Source: Bradyrhizobium sp. WD16 (lineage in GTDB: Bacteria; Pseudomonadota; Alphaproteobacteria; Rhizobiales; Xanthobacteraceae). From it: 64,000 bases of DNA. The position numbers and the translations under genes were made by a program. Positions 1 to 8,225 of the stretch are shown here, piece by piece. The stretch lies in NCBI RefSeq assembly GCF_024181725.1, contig NZ_CP028908.1, positions 2,046,001 through 2,110,000 of the forward strand. The letters are read 5' to 3'. Under the pieces are notes generated by a model that was given only the letters and a program-made list of their open reading frames with translations, did no database searches and had not been told where the DNA came from. Every line of letters begins with the position of its first letter. Within the stretch, counting starts at the first letter, position 1.

Positions 1-978
1 GTTCTTGCCGACGCCGCGACCCTCGCGGATTTCGATGGTCATGGCGCGCGACACGACGTCGCGAGAAGCAAGGTCCTTGGCCGAAGGCGCGTAACGCTCC
101 ATGAAGCGCTCGCCCTCGGAATTTACCAGATAGCCGCCTTCGCCGCGAGCGCCCTCGGTGACGAGGCAGCCCGCGCCGTAGATGCCGGTCGGGTGGAACT
201 GGACGAATTCCATGTCCTGCAGCGCCAGCCCGGCGCGCAGCACCATGGCGTTGCCGTCGCCGGTGCAGGTATGCGCCGAGGTGCAGGAGGCATAGGCGCG
301 GCCGTAGCCGCCGGTGGCGAGGATGGTGGTCTGGGCGCGGAAGCGGTGCAGCGTGCCGTCGTCGAGCTTGAGCGCGATGACGCCGCGACAGGCGCCTTCA
401 TCGTCCATGATCAGGTCGATGGCGAAGAACTCGATGAAGAATTCGGCCGAATGCCGCAGCGCCTGGCCGTACATGGTGTGCAGCATGGCGTGGCCGGTGC
501 GGTCGGCGGCGGCGCAGGTGCGTTGCGCCTGGCCCTTGCCGTAGTCGATGGTCATGCCGCCGAACGGCCGCTGGTAGATGCGGCCGTCCTCGGTGCGCGA
601 GAACGGCACGCCCCAGTGCTCGAGCTCGTAGACCGCGTTGGGGGCATTGCGCACCAGATATTCGATCGAGTCCTGGTCACCGAGCCAGTCCGACCCCTTG
701 ACGGTGTCGTACATGTGCCAGCGCCAGTCGTCCTTGTGCATGTTGCCGAGCGAGGCCGAAATGCCGCCCTGTGCCGCCACGGTGTGCGAGCGGGTCGGAA
801 ACACCTTGGTGATGCAGGCGGTCCGCAGGCCGGCCTCGCTGCAGCCGACGACGGCTCTGAGGCCGGCGCCGCCGGCGCCGACAACGATGACGTCATAGGT
901 GTGGTCTTCGATCGGGTAGGCGTGGCCGTTGGCGGCGGGAGCCGCATTGCCATTCGCGCCGTTGCCGTTGACGGCCAT
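1..978 (-). CDS. sdhA: Succinate dehydrogenase flavoprotein subunit (N-terminal part, runs off window)
   Basis: Catalytic FAD subunit of complex II, which oxidises succinate to fumarate on the cytoplasmic face of the inner membrane. The reverse strand starts with ATG at 978 and stays open to the window edge, about 326 residues. A short Asn/Ala/Gly-rich leader is followed by the FAD-binding stretch [14 protein letters not shown], the flavin-attachment region [16 protein letters not shown] with the histidine that covalently binds FAD, and the motif [15 protein letters not shown]. It begins 3 bp after the sdhD stop, so it is third in an sdhCDA operon; sdhB should follow outside the window. Only the C-terminal part of the subunit is missing, because of the window boundary. 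Confidence 0.96.
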   Translation of the reverse strand, partial: MAVNGNGANGNAAPAANGHAYPIEDHTYDVIVVGAGGAGLRAVVGCSEAGLRTACITKVFPTRSHTVAAQGGISASLGNMHKDDWRWHMYDTVKGSDWLGDQDSIEYLVRNAPNAVYELEHWGVPFSRTEDGRIYQRPFGGMTIDYGKGQAQRTCAAADRTGHAMLHTMYGQALRHSAEFFIEFFAIDLIMDDEGACRGVIALKLDDGTLHRFRAQTTILATGGYGRAYASCTSAHTCTGDGNAMVLRAGLALQDMEFVQFHPTGIYGAGCLVTEGARGEGGYLVNSEGERFMERYAPSAKDLASRDVVSRAMTIEIREGRGVGKN

Positions 979-981
979 GCG

Positions 982-1380
982 CTACACTCCAGATGATAGT
1001 TTGATGATCGCGTAGATCGATGCGAGGCCGACCGCGGCGGCGAAGAAATTGTTGGCGATGATGGTGACGAGCTTGAGCTTCTCGTCGTGGACGTAGTCCT
1101 CCAGCACCACCTGCATGCCGATCTTCATGTGCCAGCAGCTGGCAATGATGAACAGGATCATGATGACCGCGACCAGCGGCGAACCGAGGATCTGCGCCGC
1201 CGCCGCGTGATTGCGGCCGAGCAGGCTCATGATGATGACGAGGACCGGAATGAAGAGCAGCACGAGACCGATGCCGGTGACGCGCTGACGGAGGAAATCC
1301 GAGGTGCCGGAATGAGCGGCGCCGAGCCCGCGGACCCGGCCCATCGGTGTGCGCATGCTGCGCGGTTGACCCTGGCTCAT
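982..1380 (-). CDS. sdhD: Succinate dehydrogenase membrane anchor subunit
   Basis: Small membrane subunit of complex II that helps bind heme b and quinone. The protein is about 132 residues with three hydrophobic segments (around VTGIGLVLLFIPVLVIIMSL, LVAVIMILFIIASCWHMKIG and NNFFAAAVGLASIYAIIKL). The histidine in CWHMKIGMQVVLEDYVHDE sits where the family has its heme or quinone region. The reading frame is open further upstream, but the start MSQGQPRSMRTP is preferred because it gives the family length and overlaps the sdhC stop by 4 bp, a translational-coupling arrangement. It lies between sdhC and sdhA. Confidence 0.93.
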   Translation of the reverse strand: MSQGQPRSMRTPMGRVRGLGAAHSGTSDFLRQRVTGIGLVLLFIPVLVIIMSLLGRNHAAAAQILGSPLVAVIMILFIIASCWHMKIGMQVVLEDYVHDEKLKLVTIIANNFFAAAVGLASIYAIIKLSSGV

Positions 1381-1772
1381 CGTGCGCCTCCCGCGGCATA
1401 GGCGATCACCCAGATCACCAGAGTGAGTGTGATCGAGCCGATCACCGTGGCCCTCGTCAGCCATTCACGTTCGTTGGGGCCGAAGCCGTAGCCGAGGTCC
1501 CAGATGAAATGGCGGATGCCGCCGAGCATGTGATGCACCAGCGCCCAGGTGTAGCCGAACAGCACCAGGCGGCCGATCCAGCTCGAGGTGAAAGCGTGGA
1601 TGTTGGCGTAGGCGGCGGGGCCGGAGGCGGTGGCGATCAGCCACCACGCCATCAGCAGGGTGCCGGCATAGAGGGCGACGCCGGTGACGCGATGGACGAA
1701 GGACAGGGCCATCGTCAGCGTTCGGCGGTAGTTGAGAAATGGCGAAAGCGGACGATTGGTTTGCACTGTCAT
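1377..1772 (-). CDS. sdhC: Succinate dehydrogenase cytochrome b556 subunit
   Basis: Heme b-binding membrane subunit of complex II. It has the family signature RPLSPFLNYRRTLTMALSFVHRVTG near the N terminus, with conserved Ser and Arg of the quinone site, followed by three hydrophobic helices. The motif HHMLGGIRHFIWDLG in the second half carries the axial heme histidine. The frame extends upstream to 1892, but the start MTVQTNRPLSP at 1772 gives the usual ~131 residues and the upstream extension is Pro/Arg-rich and unlike the family. It is the first gene of the sdhCDA operon; candidate operator palindromes lie about 150 bp upstream. Confidence 0.93.
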   Translation of the reverse strand: MTVQTNRPLSPFLNYRRTLTMALSFVHRVTGVALYAGTLLMAWWLIATASGPAAYANIHAFTSSWIGRLVLFGYTWALVHHMLGGIRHFIWDLGYGFGPNEREWLTRATVIGSITLTLVIWVIAYAAGGAR

Positions 1773-1922
1773 CGGGGTGTTTCGCGGTTGCGGAGGCGTC
1801 GGTTGCGGAAGGCCCCGCGACGCTGCGGGCGGTGTCGGAATGCACCGCTTTTTACGCAGCGGATGGAACGAGCGCAATGTGGAAATGATCATGTTGCGAA
1901 TGCCGGTTCATTCATGCATTCG

Positions 1923-1953
1923 CTGGTATACCAGAGGCTTTTGCCTGCAGGCA
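1923..1953. promoter_or_regulatory. Two adjacent perfect 12-bp palindromes upstream of sdhC
   Basis: CTGGTATACCAG (1923-1934) and TGCCTGCAGGCA (1942-1953) are both perfect dyads, separated by 7 bp, about 150-180 bp upstream of the sdhC start in the 287-bp gap between sdhC and matB. The first has the TGGT-ACCA half-sites typical of FadR-type GntR regulators (for example the UxuR site TTGGTATACCAA, from memory). Regulator identity is inference; no GntR gene is in the window. Confidence 0.45.
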
Positions 1954-2059
1954 TCATATCGCAGGGCGGAATTATGAAGTTAGATTCAGATCTTTGTCCG
2001 CGCTTTGACCACTTCAATTGCAGTCAAGTTCATTAGTTCCACCGCCCGCGGACAGGCGG

Positions 2060-3580
2060 TCATTGCGCCTTGACGTAAAGTTCGGCGTAGGAATCACGCA
2101 GCACGTTTTTCTGGATCTTGCCCATGGTGTTGCGCGGCAGGGTGTCGACGAACAACACCCGTTTGGGCATCTTGAACTTGGCGAGCCGGCCGTCGAGCGC
2201 CTTGATGACCCTGTCCTCGGTGAGGCCGGCGGCCTTGTCGGCCACGACCACCGCGGTGACACCCTCGCCGAAATCGGCATGGGGCACGCCGATCACGGCG
2301 CTCTCCACCACGCCCGGCATGGCGTCGATCTCGCTCTCGACCTCCTTGGGATAGACATTGAATCCGCCCGAGATCACGAGGTCCTTGCCGCGGCCGAGAA
2401 TGTGGACGTAGCCGCGACCGTCGATCTTGCCGAGATCGCCGGTGATGAAGAAGCCGTCGTCGCGAAACTCCGTCCTGGTCTTCTCCGGCATCCGCCAGTA
2501 GCCCTTGAACACATTGGGGCCCTTGACCTCGATCACGCCGATCTCGTCGGCGGGAAGCACCTTGCCGGTCTCGGGCTCGGTGACCCGCACCGTCACGCCG
2601 GGCAGCGGCAGGCCGACCGCGCCGGGGACGCGGTCGCCGTCGTAGGGGTTCGAGGTGTTCATGTTGGTTTCGGTCATGCCGTAGCGCTCGAGCACCGCAT
2701 GCCCGGTCCGCGCCGCCCATTCGCGATGGGTGTCGGCGAGCAGCGGCGCCGATCCGGAGACGAACAGCCGCATCCGGGCGGTCGTCTCGCGATCGAGCCG
2801 CGGATTCTGCAACAGCCGCGTATAGAACGTCGGAACGCCCATCAGCACCGTGGCCCGCGCCATCAGATCGATCACCTGGTTGGGATCGAATTTGGGCAGG
2901 AAGATCATGGCGGCGCGGGCGAACAGCACGACATTGCTGGCCACGAACAGCCCGTGGGTGTGGTAGATCGGCAGGGCGTGGATCAGCACGTCCTTGTCGG
3001 TGAAGCGCCAGTAATCGACCAGCGTCAGCGAATTCGACGCCAGATTGTCGTGGCTGAGCATCGCGCCTTTGGAGCGCCCCGTCGTGCCGGAGGTGTAGAG
3101 GATGGCGGCGAGGTCGTCGGGGCTGCGCTGAACCGTCGAAAAATCGGCGTCGCAGCGCGCGGCGCCCACGCTGAGCGTGCCGCCGCCGGCGGCGTCGAGC
3201 GTCTCGACGACAGCGCCAACCTTCCCGGCCAGGGCGCTGACGCCCTCGAGTCTGGCGGGGTCGCAGACCACCAGCGCCGGCTCCGCGTCGCCGATGAAGT
3301 AATCGAGTTCATTGAGGGTGTAGGCGGTGTTCAGCGGCAGATAGACCGCGCCGGCGCGCACGGTCGCAAGATACAGCACCAGCGCCTGCACCGACTTCTC
3401 GGCCTGAACAGCGACACGATCGCCCACCTTGACCCCGCGCGCCGCCAGATAATTGGCGAGGCGGCCCGAGCGCTCGATCAGGTTGCCGTAGCTGATCCTG
3501 CCGCCATCGGCGGTCTCGATCGCAAGCCGGTCGGGATCGGTGACGGTATCGAACAGGCGCGAGAACAGATTGGCATTCAT
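2060..3580 (-). CDS. matB: Malonyl-CoA synthetase (malonate--CoA ligase)
   Basis: ANL-family acyl-CoA synthetase that activates malonate (or methylmalonate) with ATP and CoA to malonyl-CoA in the cytoplasm. The ~506-residue protein shows the AMP-binding motif YTSGTTGRSKGAMLSH, the motif ERYGMTETNMN, the ITGDLGKID hinge region, and the C-terminal lysine region PRNTMGKIQKN. From memory, the sequence from MNANLFSRLFD onward is very close to the characterised Rhodopseudomonas palustris MatB, so the substrate call is stronger than for a generic ligase. The frame is open to 3652; the ATG at 3580 is chosen because it matches that family start. No matA, matC or matR neighbour is present, so it appears to work alone here. 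Confidence 0.92.
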   Translation of the reverse strand: MNANLFSRLFDTVTDPDRLAIETADGGRISYGNLIERSGRLANYLAARGVKVGDRVAVQAEKSVQALVLYLATVRAGAVYLPLNTAYTLNELDYFIGDAEPALVVCDPARLEGVSALAGKVGAVVETLDAAGGGTLSVGAARCDADFSTVQRSPDDLAAILYTSGTTGRSKGAMLSHDNLASNSLTLVDYWRFTDKDVLIHALPIYHTHGLFVASNVVLFARAAMIFLPKFDPNQVIDLMARATVLMGVPTFYTRLLQNPRLDRETTARMRLFVSGSAPLLADTHREWAARTGHAVLERYGMTETNMNTSNPYDGDRVPGAVGLPLPGVTVRVTEPETGKVLPADEIGVIEVKGPNVFKGYWRMPEKTRTEFRDDGFFITGDLGKIDGRGYVHILGRGKDLVISGGFNVYPKEVESEIDAMPGVVESAVIGVPHADFGEGVTAVVVADKAAGLTEDRVIKALDGRLAKFKMPKRVLFVDTLPRNTMGKIQKNVLRDSYAELYVKAQ

Positions 3581-3851
3581 GGCTGGAAAATCCGCTGCGA
3601 AGCTGCGGCGCAGGCCGTGCCGCACGAAAAAGCATCGATGTCCATCGCCCATTTGGCAGGCGAGATCAAGCGGAAGCGGGGGCGAAAAGCGCCGCCGAAA
3701 GGTTCAAAACCGCGAAAAACCAAAGCCGAAACCGGCCCGCGAAACTCTCCGTACAGCGCTCGACGGAATGGCCTGGCAGCCTTGCGCCGAAGGGCCGCCC
3801 TCGCCACGCGCAGCGGCTGGTCCGCCGCGCGACGATCAAGGGAGTCCATTG

Positions 3852-4040
3852 GTGTCGAGACCCTCCATCCCCGTTCCGGTTGCAAAGGCGATCTCGCGGT
3901 CCGCTGCCCTGGTCTCTGCTACGGCTATCGCCGCACTGGCGATCGCTTCGCCGGCGGACGCCGCGGAAGGCAAGATGAGCGAGAAGGCCGTCACTGTCGG
4001 TGTCATCGACGTGGTCGAAACCGTGCTGCTTTCGGGCTGA
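3852..4040 (+). CDS. Possible short exported peptide (unrecognised)
   Basis: A weakly supported small reading frame starting with GTG. It would encode about 62 residues: a basic start, a hydrophobic stretch SAALVSATAIAALAIASPA ending in an AxA-like signal cleavage site (ADAAEG), then a short tail. It lies upstream of and divergent from matB. No good ribosome-binding site was seen and no family is recognised. The signal-peptide shape is the only evidence; it could be chance in GC-rich DNA. Confidence 0.25.
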   Translation: MSRPSIPVPVAKAISRSAALVSATAIAALAIASPADAAEGKMSEKAVTVGVIDVVETVLLSG

Positions 4041-4062
4041 CGGTCGTCTCCCTGGTAAGCGG

Positions 4063-4170
4063 CTATCGTATTCACAGATCTGATCCGCAGCCAGCTCGCA
4101 GGTTTCGTCAGAGGCTGAAAACCGCCGGCCGCATTCGTCGCAACATTTCTTTTCGTCGTGGCCGGGCTTG
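4063..4170 (+). repeat. Dispersed ~110-bp intergenic repeat, copy A
   Basis: This segment closely matches 49507-49616 in the same orientation. Shared blocks include TGATCCGCAGCC, GAGGCTGAAAACCGCC and GCATTCGTCGCA, followed by a TTTCGTC...GCCCGGC tail related to the palindromic repeat at 37835. It forms part of the 563-bp gap 4041-4603, in which no conserved gene was found. It does not resemble a coding sequence and no transposase is nearby. Confidence 0.7.
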
Positions 4171-4300
4171 CCCGCCTTCGCTAAGAAGCTTCGGCGCGCC
4201 CAGCCATTGTGCCGGGTCGAAGCCGAAGGCGAAGGCCGGTCCCGGCCACCCCGATGAGGAGCGCAGTGCCTTCCTGATCGAGTTGCGTCCGCCCTAAATG

Positions 4301-4329
4301 TCGCAAGTGGATAAATCGCAACTTGCGAT
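4301..4329. promoter_or_regulatory. Palindromic site TCGCAAGT...ACTTGCGA
   Basis: TCGCAAGT at 4301-4308 is the exact inverse of ACTTGCGA at 4321-4328, and the inner ATCGCAA-C-TTGCGAT (4315-4329) is itself a perfect dyad. It lies about 275 bp upstream of the cytochrome b gene. A binding site is possible, but nothing identifies a protein. Confidence 0.3.
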
Positions 4330-4411
4330 GACAAGCCCGGTGACGACGAAGTGGCAGTCGAAGCGCTTCCAGAAGACCGCCAGCGTGGCGCGCTCCCAGG
4401 ATCTGCTTCAG

Positions 4412-4460
4412 CCAGCTATTGAAATCAGAACCTCTTTTAATGTGTGAATCTGATAGCTGG
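4412..4460. promoter_or_regulatory. Inverted repeat upstream of the cytochrome b / Mo-oxidoreductase genes
   Basis: CCAGCT (4412-4417) and ATCAGA (4424-4429) pair with TCTGAT (4449-4454) and AGCTGG (4455-4460), giving a 12-bp arm with a 6-nt one-sided bulge around an AT-richer loop containing CTCTTTTAATG. It begins about 190 bp upstream of the cytochrome b start. It could be an operator or a leader-RNA stem for the 4604-6037 operon; this is inference from symmetry alone. Confidence 0.35.
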
Positions 4461-4603
4461 TAAACGGGGCGGGCCGGCGAGTTCCGGCCCGGCGATCTCG
4501 GAGCTGTGATGCCTCGCGTGAAACTGATGCCGTCCGGGCCTGTAACAGATGCTAGTTTGCCGCGTATCACCAGGCAGGAACGGATTCGACGAGGCGCCTG
4601 ACA

Positions 4604-5245
4604 ATGTCCGAGACGACCATGACCAGCAGCATCGCAGCGCAGGACGCGGCCACCCTGCCGCGCCCGCTGATCCAGCCGGCCTGGGTGCGCGTGCTGCACT
4701 GGATCAATGCCGCAGCGATGATCGCGATGATCATGTCGGGCTGGCAGATCTACAATGCCTCGCCGCTGTTCGATTTCACCTTTTCGCCGATGATTACCCT
4801 CGGCGGCTGGCTCGGCGGCGCGCTGCTCTGGCACTTCGCCGCGATGTGGGTGCTGATGGTGAATGGCCTGCTCTATCTCGTCCTCGGCCTTGTCAGCGGC
4901 CGCTTCCGCCGCAAGTTGCTGCCGCTGTCGCCGGCGGGCGTGCTGGCGGATGCCGGCGCTGCGTTGACCGGCCGGCTCTCCCACGGCGACCTGACTGTCT
5001 ACAATCATGTGCAGAAACTGCTCTATGCCGGCATCATCGTCGTCGGCATCGTCGTGGTGCTGTCCGGGCTGTCGATCTGGAAGCCGGTGCAGCTGCAGTG
5101 GCTGACCGCCCTGTTCGGCGGCTACGATTTCGCTCGCTATGTGCATTTCACCTGCATGGCCGCCATCGTCGCCTTCCTTGCCGTGCATGTCGCGCTCGCC
5201 CTGCTGGTGCCGAAAAGCCTGCGCGCCATGATCACCGGCCGTTGA
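4604..5245 (+). CDS. Cytochrome b561-type membrane subunit
   Basis: Di-heme-type b cytochrome domain protein of 213 residues that probably carries electrons between the quinone pool and the periplasmic Mo enzyme encoded next. It has four strongly hydrophobic segments. Histidines placed in or near helices (VLHWINAAAMI, LLWHFAAMW, YNHVQKLLYAG, YVHFTCMAA and LAVHVALALL) are suitable heme ligands. It is 12 bp upstream of the molybdopterin oxidoreductase, consistent with one operon and a joint electron-transfer role. Subfamily (thiosulfate reductase or formate dehydrogenase-like cytochrome b) is not certain. Confidence 0.85.
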   Translation: MSETTMTSSIAAQDAATLPRPLIQPAWVRVLHWINAAAMIAMIMSGWQIYNASPLFDFTFSPMITLGGWLGGALLWHFAAMWVLMVNGLLYLVLGLVSGRFRRKLLPLSPAGVLADAGAALTGRLSHGDLTVYNHVQKLLYAGIIVVGIVVVLSGLSIWKPVQLQWLTALFGGYDFARYVHFTCMAAIVAFLAVHVALALLVPKSLRAMITGR

Positions 5246-5257
5246 AGGGAGGGAGCC

Positions 5258-6037
5258 ATGAAGAAGATCCGCGAGCTCGTCATCCCCGGCGTCGACAAGC
5301 GGCTGCTGGTCAAGGATGCGGTGCGGCTGATGCCGGACCTGACACGGCGCCGTTTCGTCGCCGGCGGCGCCAGCTTCGGTGCGCTGACTCTCCTCACCGG
5401 CTGCGATGTCAGCGACAGCCTCTCGGCCGAGTCGGTCCTCGCCCAAGTCTCGAAATTCAACGATGCAGTACAGGCGGCGCTGTTCAGCCCGGAGCGCATG
5501 GCGCCGACTTTCCCCGATAGTGCGGTGACCAGGCCGTTCCCGTTCAACGCCTATTATTCGGTCGACGAGGCGCCGGAGGTCGATCCCGAGACCTATCGTT
5601 TCGAGGTCACCGGCCTCGTCGACGGCAAGAAGTCCTGGACACTGGACGAGCTGCATGCGCTGCCGCAGGTCAAGCAGGTGACCCGGCATATCTGCGTCGA
5701 GGGCTGGAGCGCGGTCGGGAGTTGGACCGGCGCGCCGCTGCGCGACTTCCTCAAGCTCGTCGGCGCCGATACGCGGGCGAAATACTGTTGGTTCCGCTGT
5801 GCCGAAGGCTACACGAGTTCCCTCGACATGCCGACAGCGCTGCATCCCCAGACCCAGATGACCTTTAAATTCGGCGACGAGATTCTGCCGCGCGCCTATG
5901 GCTTCCCAATGAAGATCCGGGTTCCTACCAAGCTCGGCTTCAAGAATCCGAAATATGTCGTCGGCATGGAGGTCACCAACGACTACAAAGGCGGGTATTG
6001 GGAGGATCAGGGCTACAACGATTTCAGCGGCAGCTGA
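5258..6037 (+). CDS. Tat-exported molybdopterin-dependent oxidoreductase, sulfite oxidase/MsrP-like
   Basis: Periplasmic Mo-cofactor enzyme of 259 residues with the sulfite oxidase/YedY fold. The twin-arginine motif TRRRFVAGG (residues 29-37) and the lipobox LLTGC (Cys49), followed by Asp50, indicate a Tat-exported lipoprotein; Asp at +2 is the classical inner-membrane retention signal in enterobacteria. HICVEGWSAVGSWTG holds the Mo-ligand cysteine. The C-terminal KIRVPTKLGFKNPKYV is typical of the oxidoreductase molybdopterin-binding domain. The adjacent cytochrome b is the likely redox partner. The substrate cannot be told from sequence: it lacks the dimerisation domain of true sulfite oxidases and could be a reductase. 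Confidence 0.86.
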   Translation: MKKIRELVIPGVDKRLLVKDAVRLMPDLTRRRFVAGGASFGALTLLTGCDVSDSLSAESVLAQVSKFNDAVQAALFSPERMAPTFPDSAVTRPFPFNAYYSVDEAPEVDPETYRFEVTGLVDGKKSWTLDELHALPQVKQVTRHICVEGWSAVGSWTGAPLRDFLKLVGADTRAKYCWFRCAEGYTSSLDMPTALHPQTQMTFKFGDEILPRAYGFPMKIRVPTKLGFKNPKYVVGMEVTNDYKGGYWEDQGYNDFSGS

Positions 6038-6131
6038 TCGAGAAACACAACCGGCATGGGCTTGCGCCACTGCGGGTCATGCCTACAATCGCGCATGGCA
6101 TATTGGCCGCCGCGCTTCCAATCCAAGGTGA

Positions 6132-6677
6132 ATGTTCATGAAGGTTCGTCATGCGCCTGTTCGTTACGCGCTCGCGTCTTTGGCCATTGTGACCGCCGGA
6201 CTGGGCATTCTCAGTTCGGGCGGGGCATCGGCGCAGACGGCCAAGGCGGTGGTCAAGGCGGCTGATGGCGCCGCGATTGGCAACCTCGATCTGACCCAGG
6301 TTTCCGGTGGCGTGCTGGTCAAGCTCGCGGTGAAGGGACTGCCCCCGGGCGAGCACGCCTTCCATGTCCATGCGGTCGGCAAGTGTGAGCCACCGTTCAC
6401 CAGCGCCGGCGGTCATTTCAATCCCGATAATCACAAGCATGGTCTGATGGCGAGCGAGGGCCATCACGCCGGCGACATGCCGAACCTCACCGTGCCGGCG
6501 TCCGGCGAACTGACGGTCGAAGTCCTCAATGCCGCGGTGACCCTGGAGAAGGGCAAGCCGAATTCGCTCTACAAGCCGGATGGCACGTCGTTTGTCATTC
6601 ATGCCGCGGCCGACGACTACAGGACCGACCCGGCCGGCAATGCCGGCGGGCGCATCGCCTGCGCGGTGGTCGAGTAG
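6132..6677 (+). CDS. sodC: Periplasmic Cu,Zn superoxide dismutase
   Basis: Converts superoxide to hydrogen peroxide and oxygen outside the cytoplasm. The 181-residue protein has a signal peptide ending at GGASAQTA. Metal-site motifs are intact: HAFHVHAVGKC (copper histidines and the disulfide cysteine), GGHFNPDNHKHG (bridging and zinc histidines), GHHAGDMPN (zinc ligands) and SFVIHAAADDY (copper histidine); AGGRIACAVVE supplies the second cysteine. ATG at 6132 or 6138 can start it. It sits about 95 bp downstream of the Mo oxidoreductase, so co-transcription is possible but not shown. Export next to a redox enzyme fits a periplasmic oxidant-defence role. Confidence 0.95.
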   Translation: MFMKVRHAPVRYALASLAIVTAGLGILSSGGASAQTAKAVVKAADGAAIGNLDLTQVSGGVLVKLAVKGLPPGEHAFHVHAVGKCEPPFTSAGGHFNPDNHKHGLMASEGHHAGDMPNLTVPASGELTVEVLNAAVTLEKGKPNSLYKPDGTSFVIHAAADDYRTDPAGNAGGRIACAVVE

Positions 6678-6773
6678 CTCCGTTCTCTCGAGTGAACGCG
6701 ATCTTCTGAGCGCGTGCTGGCCCCGAGCCCGGTTGCGATGCAGCCGCCTCGAAGGGGGATGCCCGGGCGCGCC

Positions 6774-6845
6774 TAGTGTGGCGTCTCGCAATTGCCTGCC
6801 GCCTTTGCGGCCAGTCTGTCGTAGGCAACGGCGAGGCGCCGCTCT
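6774..6845. mobile_element. Degenerate E1-type palindromic element
   Basis: The left arm (from 6776, GTGTGGCGTCTCGCAATTGC) matches the E1 elements at 11571 and 61812, but the right arm is decayed (GGCAACGGCGAGGCGCC in place of GGCAATTGCGAGACGCC) and the right TA is lost. It lies in the 345-bp gap between sodC and the RND adaptor gene; otherwise this gap holds no recognisable gene, and in particular no TetR-type regulator. Confidence 0.65.
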
Positions 6846-7022
6846 CGCCGGTTCCCGCTGACCAAAATGTCGCTGCGACAATGCGCCGCCAGGGCACACC
6901 ACGGCTGCGATTCAATCCTATATTGCATTGCAACGGAATGACCTGTGGCGGGGCGGCGTCTGCGCGTGCCGATCGGTGCGGCTTCTCCCCCGGAGACGTG
7001 ACAGACGAAGTGAAGGATGACC

Positions 7023-8216
7023 ATGCGATTGGCTCTTCGAGCGATGCTGACGGCCGCGGCTCTGCTGCTGGCGGGCGGTCTTCTGGCCGGCTGCAACGAT
7101 GCGAGCGTAGCGGCGGCGCCACGGCCTGAGCCGCCGGAGGTCAGCACCGTCACTGTGCAGCCCTCGTCACGGGCGATCGTGCGTGAGCTGCCCGGCCGGG
7201 TCGCAGCATTGCGCACGGCCGATGTGCGTTCGCGAGTCTCCGGCATCATCGAGGCGCGGCTGTTCGAACAGGGCAGCGAGGTCAAGGTCGGCGATGCGCT
7301 TTATCAGATCGATCCCAAGCCCTTCGAGGTCGAACTGCAGGCCGCCGAGGCGGCCCTCGCCAAGGCCGAAGCGGTTCGCGAGCAGGCCATGCACCAGGCG
7401 CGCCGCATCGCCATCCTCACCGAAAGCAAGGCGGCAACGCCAGTGGCCAATGAGACGGCCATCGCCAATCTGCGCCAGGCGGAAGCCGATATCGCCGCGC
7501 GCAACGCCGAGGTTGCGCGGGCACGCCTCAATCTTGGTTACGCCACCATCCGTGCGCCGATCAGCGGCGTGATAGGCGCGGCGTTGCTCAGCGAGGGCGC
7601 GCTGGTCACTCAGAACGACAGTTCCAGTCTCGCCTCGATCCTGCAGCTCGATTCGGTCTATGCGGATTTCACCCAGTCGGTGAACGAAATGACGCAGCTG
7701 CGCCGCGAGTTCGAACGCGGCGATCTCGATCGGGTGGAGGGGGCCAAGGTGCGCCTCGTACTGGCCGACGGCTCGCATTACCCGCTGGTGGGCAAGCTCC
7801 TGTTTTCCGATGCGCGGGTCGATGCCAATACCGGACAGGTCACCTTGCGCGGCGAGTTCAAGAACCCTCACCGCGAATTGCTGCCGGGCATGTATCTGCG
7901 TGTGCAGATCGAACAGGGCATCGATCCCGATGCCATCGTGGTGCCGCCCCAGGCCGTCCAGCGCAATTCGGCCGGCGGGGCCGAGGTCTACGTGGTGAAG
8001 GACGACAATCGCGTCGCGGTGCAGTCCGTCGTGACCGGCGGCCTTGTCGACGGCATGTGGCGCATCGTCACCGGTCTCAATCCGGGGCAGCGGGTCGTGG
8101 TCGAAGGGTTCCAGAAATTCGTGCCCGGCGACGTGGTTAAGCCGGCACCGTGGCGTGTCGCCGACAGCGAGCCTGTTTCGGTCGGCCGCTCGGCGGCATC
8201 GTCCTCCCTGCGCTGA
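7023..8216 (+). CDS. RND efflux periplasmic adaptor (membrane fusion) lipoprotein
   Basis: AcrA/MexA-type subunit that links an inner-membrane RND pump to an outer-membrane channel. The ~397-residue protein starts with a lipoprotein signal (LLLAGGLLAGC). It then has the barrel-sandwich/lipoyl half-motifs (VRSRVSGIIEARLFEQGSEV and LNLGYATIRAPISGVIG), a coiled-coil hairpin around residues 100-165, and the RGEFKNPHRELLPGMYLRVQ beta-barrel region. The second ATG, at 7023, is preferred over 7017 because the GAAGG ribosome-binding site is 6 nt from it but abuts the first. The permease follows 9 bp downstream. No outer-membrane factor or regulator gene is adjacent, so the pump must borrow a TolC-like channel. 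Confidence 0.93.
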   Translation: MRLALRAMLTAAALLLAGGLLAGCNDASVAAAPRPEPPEVSTVTVQPSSRAIVRELPGRVAALRTADVRSRVSGIIEARLFEQGSEVKVGDALYQIDPKPFEVELQAAEAALAKAEAVREQAMHQARRIAILTESKAATPVANETAIANLRQAEADIAARNAEVARARLNLGYATIRAPISGVIGAALLSEGALVTQNDSSSLASILQLDSVYADFTQSVNEMTQLRREFERGDLDRVEGAKVRLVLADGSHYPLVGKLLFSDARVDANTGQVTLRGEFKNPHRELLPGMYLRVQIEQGIDPDAIVVPPQAVQRNSAGGAEVYVVKDDNRVAVQSVVTGGLVDGMWRIVTGLNPGQRVVVEGFQKFVPGDVVKPAPWRVADSEPVSVGRSAASSSLR

Positions 8217-8225
8217 CGCCCCGTC

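Noticed and set aside
2018-4297. 759-codon plus-strand frame opposite matB
   Set aside because: Shadow of matB with no recognisable domain; the reverse frame has full ligase motifs.
4181-6070. 629-codon minus-strand frame opposite the cytochrome b and Mo-enzyme genes
   Set aside because: His/Asp/Arg-rich shadow without any domain; the plus-strand genes have heme ligands and Mo-site motifs.
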